A DNA stretch of 64,000 bases from Massiliimalia massiliensis (GCF_900155615.1 NZ_FUHT01000002.1:310001-374000), one strand, 5' to 3'; positions 8,654 through 16,905 are shown, counted from the stretch's first letter. The notes: a model not told the origin generated them from the letters alone. Translations and numbers: made by a program.

Positions 8654-8683
8654 TTGCTTTTAAAAAGCATCCCATGCTATACT
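8654..8683 (+). promoter_or_regulatory. Kinase gene promoter
   Basis: TTGCTT (8654-8659), an 18-bp spacer, and TATACT (8678-8683). The apparent ATG at 8674 falls inside this promoter, which supports a translation start further downstream. Confidence 0.6.
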
Positions 8684-8721
8684 ATCCTATACAGAAAATT
8701 ATTTCAAGGGGGACATCGGCT

Positions 8722-9846
8722 TTGGATTGGAGAGAGCGCTATCAGGTGCTTGCAACTATTCAGGAAACCTTTAAAGGCGTTTTATTTCTTGCCTGTGACC
8801 AGCAAACCGGACAGAAAGTAGTCTGCCGTGTCCTCTACAATACCAGTGCTGAATATTACCAAGTACTCAAGCAGATCGTAAATCCGCATTTCCCGCGGAT
8901 TTATCAGGTAATACGGGATCAAAAGGACATCGTCATAATAGAAGAATATATTCAGGGGGAAACGTTGGAGCACTGGCTGTCCAGGGGAAATCCCTTCAGC
9001 TTAGAAGATATTGTCTGTATTTTGTCACAGCTTTGTGAAGCCTTGGAGACGATTCATATCAGAGGAATTATACACCGCGACATCAAACCTTCCAATCTGA
9101 TCTTATGCGGAAGAAAGGTTGTGCTAATCGACTTTGACGCTGCCAGAATACACCGCAGCAGTACCAGTAAGGATACCGTATACATGGGGACAGAGGGATA
9201 TGCTGCCCCTGAACAATATGGATTTGCCCAAACAGACAGCCGTTCGGATATCTATTCTCTCGGAGTAGTACTGCGGGAGCTTTGCGGAAACGATCCCCGC
9301 CATCCATTAGCGCCGATTATCCAACGCTGTACTGCCTTTGATCCTGCCAACCGATATCGTTCAACTAGGGAGATCCTAAATGAATTGCAGCGTATGAACC
9401 TCCTCAGGCCCGCCGGAGCGGCTGGAAGGCCGGCTCCTGCCCGGAGGCAGTCCTACTCCAACCATCCTCAGCAGGCCGCCGGCATCTCCCCGCCGCCCAC
9501 AGCATGGAAAACTGTCCTAAAAATTGTTTTGGGAGTTGTCTTTGGGATGCAGGCGATTGTTATACTCATTCCTCAGGCTCATGAGGTGACAGTCCTTGAC
9601 TATATTTTGTCCAAACTGGTTTATCTCCAGTTCATTCTCTTTCCGGCTGTCCTCCTTTTAAATCTGTTTCATATATGGCAGAAACTTCCCTTGCTGCGCT
9701 CTTCTAAAAAGCCCTGTCAGGCGGTTGGGATTATCCTGTACTGCCTCTCCTTTCTTGTCGTGCTCATCCTGCTGAATTCCATTGCAAACGCCTTATATTC
9801 TCCAGAGGCACAGGAGATTCTCAAAATAGCAAACACTGCCCAATAA
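8722..9846 (+). CDS. Membrane Ser/Thr protein kinase-like protein
   Basis: A 374-residue protein. An N-terminal kinase-like domain (about 1-235) has HRDIKPSN, IDFDAAR in place of DFG, GTEGYAAPEQYG in the activation segment, and SDIYSLGVVL. Three membrane helices lie in the C-terminal part. Two features are odd: the glycine-rich loop is hardly present (LATIQETFKGVLFLA), and the usual beta-3 lysine appears as Arg (VVCRVLY). Activity is therefore uncertain. The TTG at 8722 is chosen because AAGGGGG lies 9 nt upstream and the upstream ATG overlaps the promoter. It may phosphorylate a ligand for the FHA domain of the neighbouring E2 protein (inference). Confidence 0.82.
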   Translation: MDWRERYQVLATIQETFKGVLFLACDQQTGQKVVCRVLYNTSAEYYQVLKQIVNPHFPRIYQVIRDQKDIVIIEEYIQGETLEHWLSRGNPFSLEDIVCILSQLCEALETIHIRGIIHRDIKPSNLILCGRKVVLIDFDAARIHRSSTSKDTVYMGTEGYAAPEQYGFAQTDSRSDIYSLGVVLRELCGNDPRHPLAPIIQRCTAFDPANRYRSTREILNELQRMNLLRPAGAAGRPAPARRQSYSNHPQQAAGISPPPTAWKTVLKIVLGVVFGMQAIVILIPQAHEVTVLDYILSKLVYLQFILFPAVLLLNLFHIWQKLPLLRSSKKPCQAVGIILYCLSFLVVLILLNSIANALYSPEAQEILKIANTAQ

Positions 9847-9996
9847 TCAGAAAATATATCAAATTAAGCCGTCAGCATAATACAAAACCTCTCTCAGATG
9901 GTATGATAAGCATACATTCTGATAAAGTAGACATTTATTTTATTAGAATGAACTATCAATTAAAATAGGCTATTTTGAGAGGAAGGTTCAGGAGAT

Positions 9997-10509
9997 ATGG
10001 CAAACACAAATGGGAAAAAACCAATTTATAAAAAATGGTGGTTTTGGCTGGTTATCGTGATTATCATAGGCGGTATTATCGGCGCTGTTTCCGGTTCGCC
10101 GGATGACGGCTCGTCTAAGCCGGATACTTCCAATTCGTCCGTTTCCAGCAGCGCAGAAAGCAAAGATGAGGAAAGCAGCTCGGCCGCCGAAGCAGTGGCT
10201 GTGAAAGCAGTGGACCTGATCACAGCATATGAAGAAAACGAAGTGGCAGCAGACGAAAAGTATAAAGACCAAGTACTGAAAATTACCGGCACAGTAAAGA
10301 GCGTTGGTGTTGATGCGGCCGACCGTGCTTATGTAATGCTGGCCGACGAACGGAATGAATACGCAATACTTGGGGTGCAGTGTTATTTTGACGATGAAAA
10401 CAAAGACTCTATTGCGGATCTGAAGGAAGGCGATGCGGTCACGATTACCGGAAACTGTAAGGGAAAGGTTGTCAACGTATCGGTTAAAAAATGCCAGCTA
10501 GAAGCATAA
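9997..10509 (+). CDS. Membrane-anchored OB-fold (tRNA_anti-like) protein
   Basis: A 170-residue protein with a short cytoplasmic N-terminus, one membrane helix (WWFWLVIVIIIGGIIGA), a Ser/Asp-rich linker, and a C-terminal OB-fold of the tRNA_anti-like family (LITAYEENEVAADEKYKDQ, then LKEGDAVTITGNCKG). These proteins occur widely in Firmicutes as surface proteins of unknown function. RBS AGGAAGG. It follows the kinase gene after 150 bp and has its own terminator. Confidence 0.75.
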   Translation: MANTNGKKPIYKKWWFWLVIVIIIGGIIGAVSGSPDDGSSKPDTSNSSVSSSAESKDEESSSAAEAVAVKAVDLITAYEENEVAADEKYKDQVLKITGTVKSVGVDAADRAYVMLADERNEYAILGVQCYFDDENKDSIADLKEGDAVTITGNCKGKVVNVSVKKCQLEA

Positions 10510-10586
10510 GGCAGAGAGAATGCAGAAATATCAACGCCTCCTTAGTAAGAGAGACGTTGGATGAAATGCTATTTTTATAATAGATA

Positions 10587-10632
10587 AGAGCAGCCGGTGA
10601 AACCTGTTATAATGGGTTTCACCGGCTGCTCT
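10587..10632 (+). terminator. Rho-independent-like hairpin
   Basis: An 18-bp perfect stem (10587-10604 and 10615-10632) with a 10-nt loop, downstream of the OB-fold gene. The T tract after it is short. Confidence 0.6.
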
Positions 10633-10727
10633 TTGGCGATAGTCTCTTATCTTGATACAAATGAACCCCATTTTGCTGTTTCAGGGGGATCGCTTTGGAA
10701 ACAGGGAGGCAAAAATGAATCGCCACA

Positions 10728-11186
10728 TCATCTCTGCTTTTTTCTGCCTTTCCAAACCTGAGCCAGAATATCTTTCAGAACCAGCATGGCATCCTGTTCA
10801 TCATAGTTGTATTCTTTTTTGAGTTCATCCAGCATGATATTTAATCTGACCGCAAAATTCGGGATATTTACCTGACTCTGATATTGCAGCAAGATCGGAT
10901 ATTTCTTGCCCCAGGCACTTGTCCAGTCAATTTTGTCTGTAACTGAGTCCGGCGTGTGGTCGATCATCTCCTGAATTTCCTGAATATCAGGGTCGAATTG
11001 AATAAGCTCGTCCAATGAAGTGTGATAAAGTTTTGCCATTGTTTTGGATTGTCGGATGTCTGGCAGTGTTTCATTTGTTTCCCACTTGGAGACGGTCTGA
11101 CGGCTGACGCCAAGTTTTTCAGCAACGGCTTCCTGAGAAAGCCCGCTTTTCTTTCTTGCATGAAATAAACAATTTCCTAAATTCAT
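10728..11186 (-). CDS. XRE-family transcriptional regulator
   Basis: A 152-residue protein with an N-terminal Cro/C1-type helix-turn-helix (GLSQEAVAEKLGVSRQTVSKWE). The 80-residue C-terminal region is probably for dimerisation or effector sensing (IDWTSAWGKKYPILLQYQ). The ATG at 11186 has AAGGAG 8 nt upstream, better than the ATG at 11204. It is transcribed alone on the minus strand. Its target may be the aldo/keto reductase region encoded upstream, but no operator is evident. Confidence 0.85.
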   Translation of the reverse strand: MNLGNCLFHARKKSGLSQEAVAEKLGVSRQTVSKWETNETLPDIRQSKTMAKLYHTSLDELIQFDPDIQEIQEMIDHTPDSVTDKIDWTSAWGKKYPILLQYQSQVNIPNFAVRLNIMLDELKKEYNYDEQDAMLVLKDILAQVWKGRKKQR

Positions 11187-11377
11187 TTCATCTTCTCCTT
11201 CCATATTCGGTAGTTAAATTATACTTGCTTTAGACGGAGAAATCTACCAACCATATTTACCGCTTTCGCCCGTTTTCTTTCCATGTTTACAAAACACACT
11301 GTTTCCTTAATCCTTGAACGATTACTCTGGGCATCGAAACAGCAAAAAACGAATAGAAGAACAATATACAGCATACA

Positions 11378-11515
11378 ACCGGAAATAGCCCTGTTGCCAA
11401 TCCAGAAAACATCGGTATCTATACCGTTTTTATTTCATGCTTCGGACACCTCGCAGAATACTGTATAGGTGCACCCCTTTTTATGAGGACTTGTGTTTAC
11501 AAGTAAAGTTTTCAT
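11378..11515 (-). pseudogene. N-terminal remnant of a flavodoxin-like NAD(P)H oxidoreductase
   Basis: It starts normally behind AAGGAG (MKTLLVNTSPHKKGCTYT), which is the FMN-binding first strand of NADPH-dependent FMN reductases. It then stops, and a second in-frame-like piece reads GIDTDVFWIGNRAISGCM, the next conserved block of the same family. The rest is unrecognisable, so this is a frameshifted and truncated gene. It lies 19 bp after the aldo/keto reductase, probably the same old operon. Confidence 0.6.
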
Positions 11516-11534
11516 GGCAAATCTCCTTCCTCAC

Positions 11535-12524
11535 TTATTTTGCGCTATGACCGCCAAAAACCTCAAACCGCATGGTTTCCAGCCTGGAATCAATCATTGA
11601 AATTTCTTCCTGTGTCAAAACAATATTTCCCGCCTCGAAGTTCTCCCGCAGCCGTTCCGGCTTTCTGGAACCGGGAATGGGTACAATATAGGGTTTCTTA
11701 CAAAGCATCCAAGCCAGAGAAAGCTGTCCCATAGTAGCCTGCTTTTCTTCTGCCATACCAGTGAGCAGTTCCAAAAGAGCTTTTGCCTTGTCGTATCCTT
11801 CCTGCGTGTACTGCGGCATACCAGCGCGGTAGTCCTGCTTCCCTTCAAATTTTGTATCCGGCGTATACTTTCCCGTCAGAAATCCATTCGCCATGGGAGA
11901 GAAAGCAACATAGGCAATATTCAATTCCTCGCAGACTGGGAAGATGGACTCATGCCACCGCGCCATCATGGAGTAGCGGTTTTCAATGGCTGTTACCGGA
12001 CAGACCGCGTTGGCGCGGCGCAGATAGTCCCCTGTAGCTTCCGATATTCCCCAATAGCGGATTTTTCCTTCTTTCATGAGCTGGTTCATAGTTTCCGCAA
12101 CCGTCTCCGGCTCTACGTTTGGGTCAATGCGATGCTGATAGTACAAGTCGATATAGTCGGTTTCCAGCCTCTTCAGACTGCTCTCTACACTTTGACGGAT
12201 GGTCTGAGGACGGCTGTCCAGCCTCAGGGATAGGTCGTCGTTGTGATGTACGCCCATTTTGGTGGCGATGACTACTTTATCCCTCACATTGTGCAGCGCC
12301 TGACCAACCAGTTCTTCATTATAAGAAATGGAGCCGTCCGGGAAAAGTCCCGTATATGCTTCAGCAGTGTCAAAGAAATCATAGCCCATCTCATAGGCTT
12401 GCCGCAGTGTTTTGACGGCGGTTTTGTTATCCACGGGGTCTCCCGAAGCGTGGCTGAATCCCATACAGCCAAGACCTACCGGATTGACCTGCAAATTACT
12501 GTTGCCAAGTTTTCTTTTTTGCAT
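11535..12524 (-). CDS. Aldo/keto reductase
   Basis: A 329-residue NADPH-dependent aldo/keto reductase of the YakC/AKR13-like type. The catalytic tetrad can be read: Asp and Tyr in FFDTAEAYTG, Lys in VIATKMGV, and His in LYYQHRID. The cofactor-binding C-terminus IVPIPGSRKPERLREN is present. RBS AAGGAG at proper spacing. It sits between two decayed flavodoxin-like genes, so it is the survivor of a small redox operon. Confidence 0.92.
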   Translation of the reverse strand: MQKRKLGNSNLQVNPVGLGCMGFSHASGDPVDNKTAVKTLRQAYEMGYDFFDTAEAYTGLFPDGSISYNEELVGQALHNVRDKVVIATKMGVHHNDDLSLRLDSRPQTIRQSVESSLKRLETDYIDLYYQHRIDPNVEPETVAETMNQLMKEGKIRYWGISEATGDYLRRANAVCPVTAIENRYSMMARWHESIFPVCEELNIAYVAFSPMANGFLTGKYTPDTKFEGKQDYRAGMPQYTQEGYDKAKALLELLTGMAEEKQATMGQLSLAWMLCKKPYIVPIPGSRKPERLRENFEAGNIVLTQEEISMIDSRLETMRFEVFGGHSAK

Positions 12525-12535
12525 AGTATATCTCC

Positions 12536-12670
12536 TTAAATTTCTTTACCCATCTTATAGGCTTCCTGCATCGCAGCTGTGTTCTTAATCGTGCCGGCCT
12601 TATAAATGCCTTTTTCGTAAATAACGCCCATCTCCTTTGAGCTGGGACAGCAGGCGGCAAAACAGGAAGC
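12536..12670 (-). pseudogene. C-terminal remnant of a flavodoxin-family protein
   Basis: About 44 codons without a start read SSKEMGVIYEKGIYKAG, then NTAAMQEAYKMGKEI and a stop 12 nt before the aldo/keto reductase start. The pattern (Y..G..K.G.IKNT..M..AY.MGK.I) is the usual end of flavodoxin-like oxidoreductases. The upstream part is missing. Confidence 0.45.
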
Positions 12671-12743
12671 CAAAAAAATATCATAAAAAGAATGGTTGCT
12701 TTCTTAAATTGAATCATCTCCGCTTTTTCTTTACACTTACATT

Positions 12744-12778
12744 ATAAAAAAATCGAGGCCTCGGCAGAAGTCTCGATT
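12744..12778 (-). terminator. Terminator of the three-gene membrane operon
   Basis: On the minus strand AATCGAG pairs with CTCGATT across an internal stem-loop and a run of seven T follows. It lies downstream of the 71-residue gene. Confidence 0.65.
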
Positions 12779-12811
12779 CGTTTATCAGTTTATACCCATA
12801 GGTTATAACAC

Positions 12812-13027
12812 CTATTTTGTTTTATTGTTTTCCCGTTCCGCTTGTTCTTGCTTTAGCCGCACCTTTGCTTCCGTAACGGACTCTCCCTCGTGGGTTAAAT
12901 ACTGTGCCACAAATTTGTCCTCAATTTTTGTATATCCGCCTATCACGGCATCTTGTATTTTCTGAAAGCTTCCAGTTACACTTTCGGCGATTTTCTCATT
13001 TGCCTTTACCAGTTTTGATTTTGCCAT
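12812..13027 (-). CDS. Conserved small helical protein
   Basis: A 71-residue charged protein (MAKSKLVKANEKIAESV...VIGGYTKIEDKFVAQYLTHEGE). It looks fully helical, with no membrane segment. This type recurs in Clostridia next to small membrane proteins and TetR genes; the function is unknown. It starts 1 nt after the upstream stop, so it is the third gene of an operon. Confidence 0.7.
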   Translation of the reverse strand: MAKSKLVKANEKIAESVTGSFQKIQDAVIGGYTKIEDKFVAQYLTHEGESVTEAKVRLKQEQAERENNKTK

Positions 13028-13028
13028 T

Positions 13029-13676
13029 TTATTTCTCCTTCCCTAAAATCATATAAAGCCCCAAAGCTATGGTCAGCAGACATACCCCTGCTCCGGTCAG
13101 CGCATTCATTAGTTCCATATCCTGCTTACTCATCCCCTCAAAGGATACCAGCATAGAACGCTGCAAAGCTAAGAGCGAAGCAGCCGCATCGGCACAGCCA
13201 ATATTTCGTATTGCAATCAACCATAAAGATTGCTGCTTTCTGGCCTGAATCGCATTCACAATTGCTATTATAATTTTGTAAAATGTATAAACTGCAATAG
13301 TAATCATCATAATTTCCGAATATACAACAGCTACATCATATCGGAAACTAAGCCATGACGAAACCGCCAGAATAACCGCCAGCAATATCAACATTCCTCC
13401 GAGAAATCGGAACAAAAACTGTTCCGAAAAAGAGGAGTTTTGTTTAGTGCTTTGGCGGTCGTACAGTACAGCAGAAAAACGAACAACGCTAAGGAGCATG
13501 TAGTACGCACAAAGTAACAAGAACCATAGAGAACCCGCCATGATGCCGATCACTCCGTGATACAGAGCATAGGCCAGATTCAATCCAAATCCTGCAGCTG
13601 CAGAAAGGATAACTCGGTTATGCTGATCTTTCAGTATCTGTTTTATAACCGCTTTTTCTTTCACCTTCCGTAACAT
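13029..13676 (-). CDS. Polytopic membrane protein
   Basis: A 215-residue protein with about five or six membrane helices (for example SLWFLLLCAYYMLLSVV and GGMLILLAVILAVSSWL). I do not recognise a transporter motif. It follows the upstream gene by 6 nt and is likely under control of the divergent TetR regulator. Confidence 0.7.
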   Translation of the reverse strand: MLRKVKEKAVIKQILKDQHNRVILSAAAGFGLNLAYALYHGVIGIMAGSLWFLLLCAYYMLLSVVRFSAVLYDRQSTKQNSSFSEQFLFRFLGGMLILLAVILAVSSWLSFRYDVAVVYSEIMMITIAVYTFYKIIIAIVNAIQARKQQSLWLIAIRNIGCADAAASLLALQRSMLVSFEGMSKQDMELMNALTGAGVCLLTIALGLYMILGKEK

Positions 13677-13682
13677 AGCAGG

Positions 13683-14051
13683 TTATTTGATTCCCTTCGT
13701 CAAGGGAATCAGGCAGAGCAGAATAACGATACCGACAAGCCCGGCTATAATGCCCAGCACCATCTGTTCCCATACCATGCTAAAACACATACCAGTGCCA
13801 AGCGCCAGAGCACCGATAATTCCGACAGTTGCGGTCAGAATTGCTTTTCCGGAGAGATGGACAGGTTGTTTGCCTTCCATTCTGCGCCAAATAACCACAG
13901 TGATAATTCCGAGAATCACCCCTATGCAGCCGAAAATAATGCCCGGTTTGAAAGCGTTCCATTCCGGCAAAAGCGCCATACACATTCCGAGCGCAAACAA
14001 CACACCGCTGACCGTTCCCAAAACCATTGCTACAAAACTACTTTTTTTCAT
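13683..14051 (-). CDS. Small four-helix membrane protein
   Basis: A 122-residue protein starting at the ATG at 14051 behind GGGAGG. It has four hydrophobic helices in two pairs (FVAMVLGTVSGVLFALGMCM, IIFGCIGVILGIITVVIW, and two more), separated by a short basic loop. It is the first gene of a three-gene operon that diverges from a TetR gene, an arrangement typical of repressor-controlled membrane or efflux genes. Confidence 0.72.
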   Translation of the reverse strand: MKKSSFVAMVLGTVSGVLFALGMCMALLPEWNAFKPGIIFGCIGVILGIITVVIWRRMEGKQPVHLSGKAILTATVGIIGALALGTGMCFSMVWEQMVLGIIAGLVGIVILLCLIPLTKGIK

Positions 14052-14075
14052 AATCAGTACCTCCCATTTTATTAA

Positions 14076-14112
14076 AACAACACTTGTTTGCTTATTGTAA
14101 TTATAGTATAAT
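14076..14112 (+). promoter_or_regulatory. TetR gene promoter with palindromic operator candidate
   Basis: TTGTTT (14084-14089), a 17-bp spacer, and TATAAT (14107-14112). The palindrome AACAA-CAC-TTGTT (14076-14088) overlaps the -35 and lies between the divergent genes, a suitable site for autoregulation by TetR. Confidence 0.6.
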
Positions 14113-14176
14113 GAGAGCAGCACAAAAAAACAATCATCAATATCAAGCCAAGTGTTGGAATAATGGGGTTGTTGTT

Positions 14177-14719
14177 ATGAATACAAAAAATAACAAGAGG
14201 AAAAGAGAATCCAGAGCCAAAATAGAGTCTGTCTTTGTGGAGCTTTTACAGACAAAAGAGTTGGATCAAGTTACAGTATCGGATATTTGCAGTTTGGCAG
14301 GGTTAAACCGTTCTACTTTTTACGCCAACTATATGAATATTTATGAATTAGCGGATATAGTGCGGGGGAGCTTAGAGCAAAGTGTCAGCGAGCTGTACCG
14401 CGACGAGGTGGAAAACAGCTTTAACAGCAACGATTATTTAAAATTGTTCCGGCATATCGCCGACAATCAACTGTTCTATAAGACATACTTTAAGCTTGGA
14501 TACGATAATCAGTTTAAAATCGTAAAATATGATACAAAGCTGGCGGCGAATCATTTTGAAAACCGGTTCGTCCATTATCATATAGAGTTTTTTAGAAGCG
14601 GATTCAATGCTATCGTGAAGATGTGGCTGGCAGGAGGATGCATAGAAACGCCGGAAGAAATGAATGAAATCATCCAAAGCGAATACAAAGGCAGAACAGA
14701 ATTCTTTCAAAAAGACTAA
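14177..14719 (+). CDS. TetR/AcrR-family regulator
   Basis: A 180-residue regulator beginning at the ATG at 14177; in-frame codons further upstream overlap the promoter. The helix-turn-helix reads VTVSDICSLAGLNRSTFYANY. The C-terminal part resembles the TetR_C_33 ligand/dimer domain (FRHIADNQLFYKTYF, then MWLAGGC). It is transcribed away from three small membrane protein genes that it probably represses. Confidence 0.87.
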   Translation: MNTKNNKRKRESRAKIESVFVELLQTKELDQVTVSDICSLAGLNRSTFYANYMNIYELADIVRGSLEQSVSELYRDEVENSFNSNDYLKLFRHIADNQLFYKTYFKLGYDNQFKIVKYDTKLAANHFENRFVHYHIEFFRSGFNAIVKMWLAGGCIETPEEMNEIIQSEYKGRTEFFQKD

Positions 14720-14754
14720 AAACAGCAAGACCTCTGCGGAGATCTTGCTGTTTT
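14719..14754 (+). terminator. Bidirectional terminator between the TetR and LysR genes
   Basis: A 12-bp stem AAAACAGCAAGA/TCTTGCTGTTTT (14719-14730 and 14743-14754). It ends in T runs on both strands and separates the convergent TetR and LysR genes. Confidence 0.8.
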
Positions 14755-14781
14755 CATGTTCTATACAGGCCCGCATATTAC

Positions 14782-15672
14782 TCACTCTGCAGCCTTCTCT
14801 ACTGCATATAAAAATTTCTGTATAACAGGCGATGGATGTGAAGAATGGAGCAGCCCGAAGGGAATGGTATAATCCCAGTCTACGGGCAGGATTTTTAAAA
14901 GCGGATGCACATACCGCCAGTTATCAATGGCCATCAGCACGCAATTGTTGTTCTCACACTGATTGAACACTTCTACGTTATAAAAATCAAAGTTCACGAT
15001 CTGTATCTGCGAATGGTTCTTCCACAGATCATCCCGCAGTAAATCCACATAATGACTCCATTCCCGGCGCATGAGCATCAGACGTTCGCCATAAAGATCC
15101 CGGATGGTCAGCCTATCCTTCCCGGCCAGCTTATGATGGATGGAAACAGCACAACGAATCGGCTCCCTCGAAATTTCCAGCCCCTGGCACTGTCGTAGAT
15201 TCAGCATCGTTTCATCAAAGATCCCAGCCACCACATCGATGTTCTGGCCCAGGTTTGCCAGAATCTCTCTGGCGTTCTCTGGTGTATTTTCAAAAGGAAC
15301 AAGCTGAAATTTGATATCAGGGCAATATTCCTGTACCTTGGGCCATAAATCCACCAAGATCTGGGCCGGCGTCATGGGAGAGGTGCCGATACGGATTACC
15401 TTCCCGCTCTCCTGCATGGCGTTTTTCGCCCGCGTAACGGAATCCTTGCAGTACTGGATGATATACTTGGCGTCCTGGTACAGGGACTGGCCCGCCTTAG
15501 TCAGAATCAGCCCCCGATGGGTACGCTCAAACAGGGTAAGCCCCAGGGAACCCTCCAGCAGATTGATCTGCTTAATGACTGCGGGCGGGGAGATAAACAG
15601 CTTTTCCGCCGCTTTATTAAAGCTTCCCGATTCCACGACGCAGAGAAAAGTTTCCAGTTGTGGGTTATACAT
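14782..15672 (-). CDS. LysR-family transcriptional regulator
   Basis: A 296-residue LTTR. The N-terminal winged helix reads FLCVVESGSFNKAAEKLFIS, then PPAVIKQINLLEGSLGLTLF. The substrate-binding domain starts near residue 90 (VIRIGTSPMTPAQILVDLWP). The ATG at 15672 is preferred to GTG 15681 by spacing from AAGGA. It overlaps the end of a small helix-turn-helix gene. No target is evident because the neighbouring DNA was separated by the element insertion. Confidence 0.9.
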   Translation of the reverse strand: MYNPQLETFLCVVESGSFNKAAEKLFISPPAVIKQINLLEGSLGLTLFERTHRGLILTKAGQSLYQDAKYIIQYCKDSVTRAKNAMQESGKVIRIGTSPMTPAQILVDLWPKVQEYCPDIKFQLVPFENTPENAREILANLGQNIDVVAGIFDETMLNLRQCQGLEISREPIRCAVSIHHKLAGKDRLTIRDLYGERLMLMRREWSHYVDLLRDDLWKNHSQIQIVNFDFYNVEVFNQCENNNCVLMAIDNWRYVHPLLKILPVDWDYTIPFGLLHSSHPSPVIQKFLYAVEKAAE

Positions 15673-15856
15673 TTGGGTCACCGTCCTTCTTTTTCTGACA
15701 TCTTAAGTCAGAAGGTTTTTTCGCAGATTTGGGAATCATCCAGGAACGGCCGAAACGAAGCACCCCAGCAATACGGCCTTCCTCACAAAGTTTTTGAACC
15801 CATCGTTCTGAGCAATTCCACATTCCAGAGGCTTCACGGACAGACATAAATTTCAC
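15665..15856 (-). CDS. Small excisionase-like helix-turn-helix protein
   Basis: A 63-residue MerR/HTH_17-type protein: MSVREASGMWNCSERWVQKL, then GRIAGVLRFGRSWMIP, ending in a Lys-rich tail. Such proteins act as excisionases or as fill-in DNA-binding modules. It overlaps the LysR gene by 8 nt, so they are co-transcribed. It lies just outside the element boundary at 16,080 and therefore probably belongs to the chromosome. Confidence 0.7.
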   Translation of the reverse strand: MKFMSVREASGMWNCSERWVQKLCEEGRIAGVLRFGRSWMIPKSAKKPSDLRCQKKKDGDPNV

Positions 15857-16034
15857 GATATTCTCTCCTCACAACAGTTCGTTTATCCGAATACTATTAT
15901 AACTTTTCCATGACAGAAAGTCAAAAGAAAAGCGTACAATCCCATCTGAAATAGGACTGTACACTTATGCCTATAAGTATGGATCTAAATTTGTGATATA
16001 AAAGACTTGCCCTTTATCCATCCAGAGAAACAAC

Positions 16035-16074
16035 AAATCCGAACCCGTCGCCAATCGGCACAAGGTTCGGATTT
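16035..16074 (-). terminator. Displaced ssrA terminator (chromosomal side of the left junction)
   Basis: AAATCCGAACC (16035-16045) pairs with GGTTCGGATTT (16064-16074). Read on the minus strand it comes directly after the CCACCA end of tmRNA once the element is removed in thought. I infer that it is the original ssrA terminator, now 33.8 kb away from ssrA. Confidence 0.6.
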
Positions 16075-16079
16075 ATTTG

Positions 16080-16088
16080 TTTTGGTGG
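16080..16088 (+). repeat. Left attachment core (attL)
   Basis: TTTTGGTGG, identical to 49921-49929 and in the same orientation. The base before it differs (G here, C at the right), and the bases after it differ (GACT here, AGGC at the right). An imperfect palindrome TCGAAGAATTA/TAATTCTCGA (16106-16131) lies 18 nt inside and could be a recombinase site. Confidence 0.75.
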
Positions 16089-16546
16089 GACTATCGGAAA
16101 TCAACTCGAAGAATTACGATATAATTCTCGACAAAGTCAAATATACTCCGATGACTCCTGTTTCAGATAGTCCTATGCCTGAATATCCCGATAACGCTTA
16201 TAATATCAAAACTGAGATAAAGCAGCAACAAAAACATTTATCGAATAATGAGGTCTTAGAAATAATATCTAAATATAAGGCTGGAAAATCTACATATGAG
16301 TTAGCCAAAGAATATGGCTGTCATCGCCGCACCATAAGCGATAACCTCAAAAAGCAGGGAATTAAAGTTACTAATCAGCTCATGGAACGCAAGGGCGTCG
16401 TAGAATTAGTCATACAAATGTACTCAGAATATATTAAACCAGCAGATATAGCCAAAGCTGTCGGGATTAATGTCGACTCAGTACGAAAAATCCTAAAAGA
16501 GAATAACGTGTATATTCGGAAAAGCTGGGAGTATCCGAGGAAATAA
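16088..16546 (+). CDS. Separated C-terminal part of the large serine recombinase, two helix-turn-helix segments
   Basis: 152 codons read GLSEINSKNYDIILDKVK onward to the stop at 16544. Two helix-turn-helix units are clear: KSTYELAKEYGCHRRTISDN and PADIAKAVGINVDSVRKILK, of the kind at the C-terminus of recombinases. The frame through the core is the same as in the recombinase gene at the right end, so a circular form would encode both as one protein. In the integrated state this part has no recombinase start. An internal ATG at 16151 could give a separate DNA-binding protein, and the frame also stays open to an ATG at 16007 in chromosomal DNA. Confidence 0.75.
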   Translation, partial: GLSEINSKNYDIILDKVKYTPMTPVSDSPMPEYPDNAYNIKTEIKQQQKHLSNNEVLEIISKYKAGKSTYELAKEYGCHRRTISDNLKKQGIKVTNQLMERKGVVELVIQMYSEYIKPADIAKAVGINVDSVRKILKENNVYIRKSWEYPRK

Positions 16547-16607
16547 GATAGTTAAAGTCCTGTCATTCAGACTGTATTAGGACGTCACTCTGATAGCGGA
16601 ATATGCA

Positions 16608-16658
16608 TTTCTCACGGCTTTGCTTTGCGGTTACGCTTAAAACAAAAGCCGTGAGAAA
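16608..16658 (+). terminator. Hairpin after the recombinase C-terminal part
   Basis: A 14-bp stem TTTCTCACGGCTTT/AAAGCCGTGAGAAA (16608-16621 and 16645-16658) with a 23-nt loop. It is suitably placed to end transcription of the full recombinase gene in the circle. Confidence 0.5.
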
Positions 16659-16905
16659 ATGAGAATTTGCACCAATTTTTATATTAGTCGGAGAGCGGTA
16701 ATATTATAGTTTAATGTTAAACGTCTTATCTAGATCTCGTATTTTGAATTTTTACATTCAAAGTTTTCAAATAGTGCAAATTAGCAAAAACAAAAAATCA
16801 ATCTGTTAAAATTGATAAAATTCCAAAACTTTAGTGTAGATTGCGTGGATACTAATAAGTCAAGCATTTTTTAAATTATCGAAAGGTGTTATAATATTCT
16901 ATACC
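16659..16905. other. AT-rich gene-free stretch before tRNA-Pro
   Basis: I see no open frame with a ribosome binding site. A TATAAT at 16890-16895 stands 10 bp before the tRNA and is probably its -10 box; no good -35 is seen. Confidence 0.4.

Noticed and set aside
16007-16087. Start of the left-end frame in chromosomal DNA
   Set aside because: These codons run through the displaced ssrA terminator, so they are fortuitous; the true upstream part is the recombinase at the other end.
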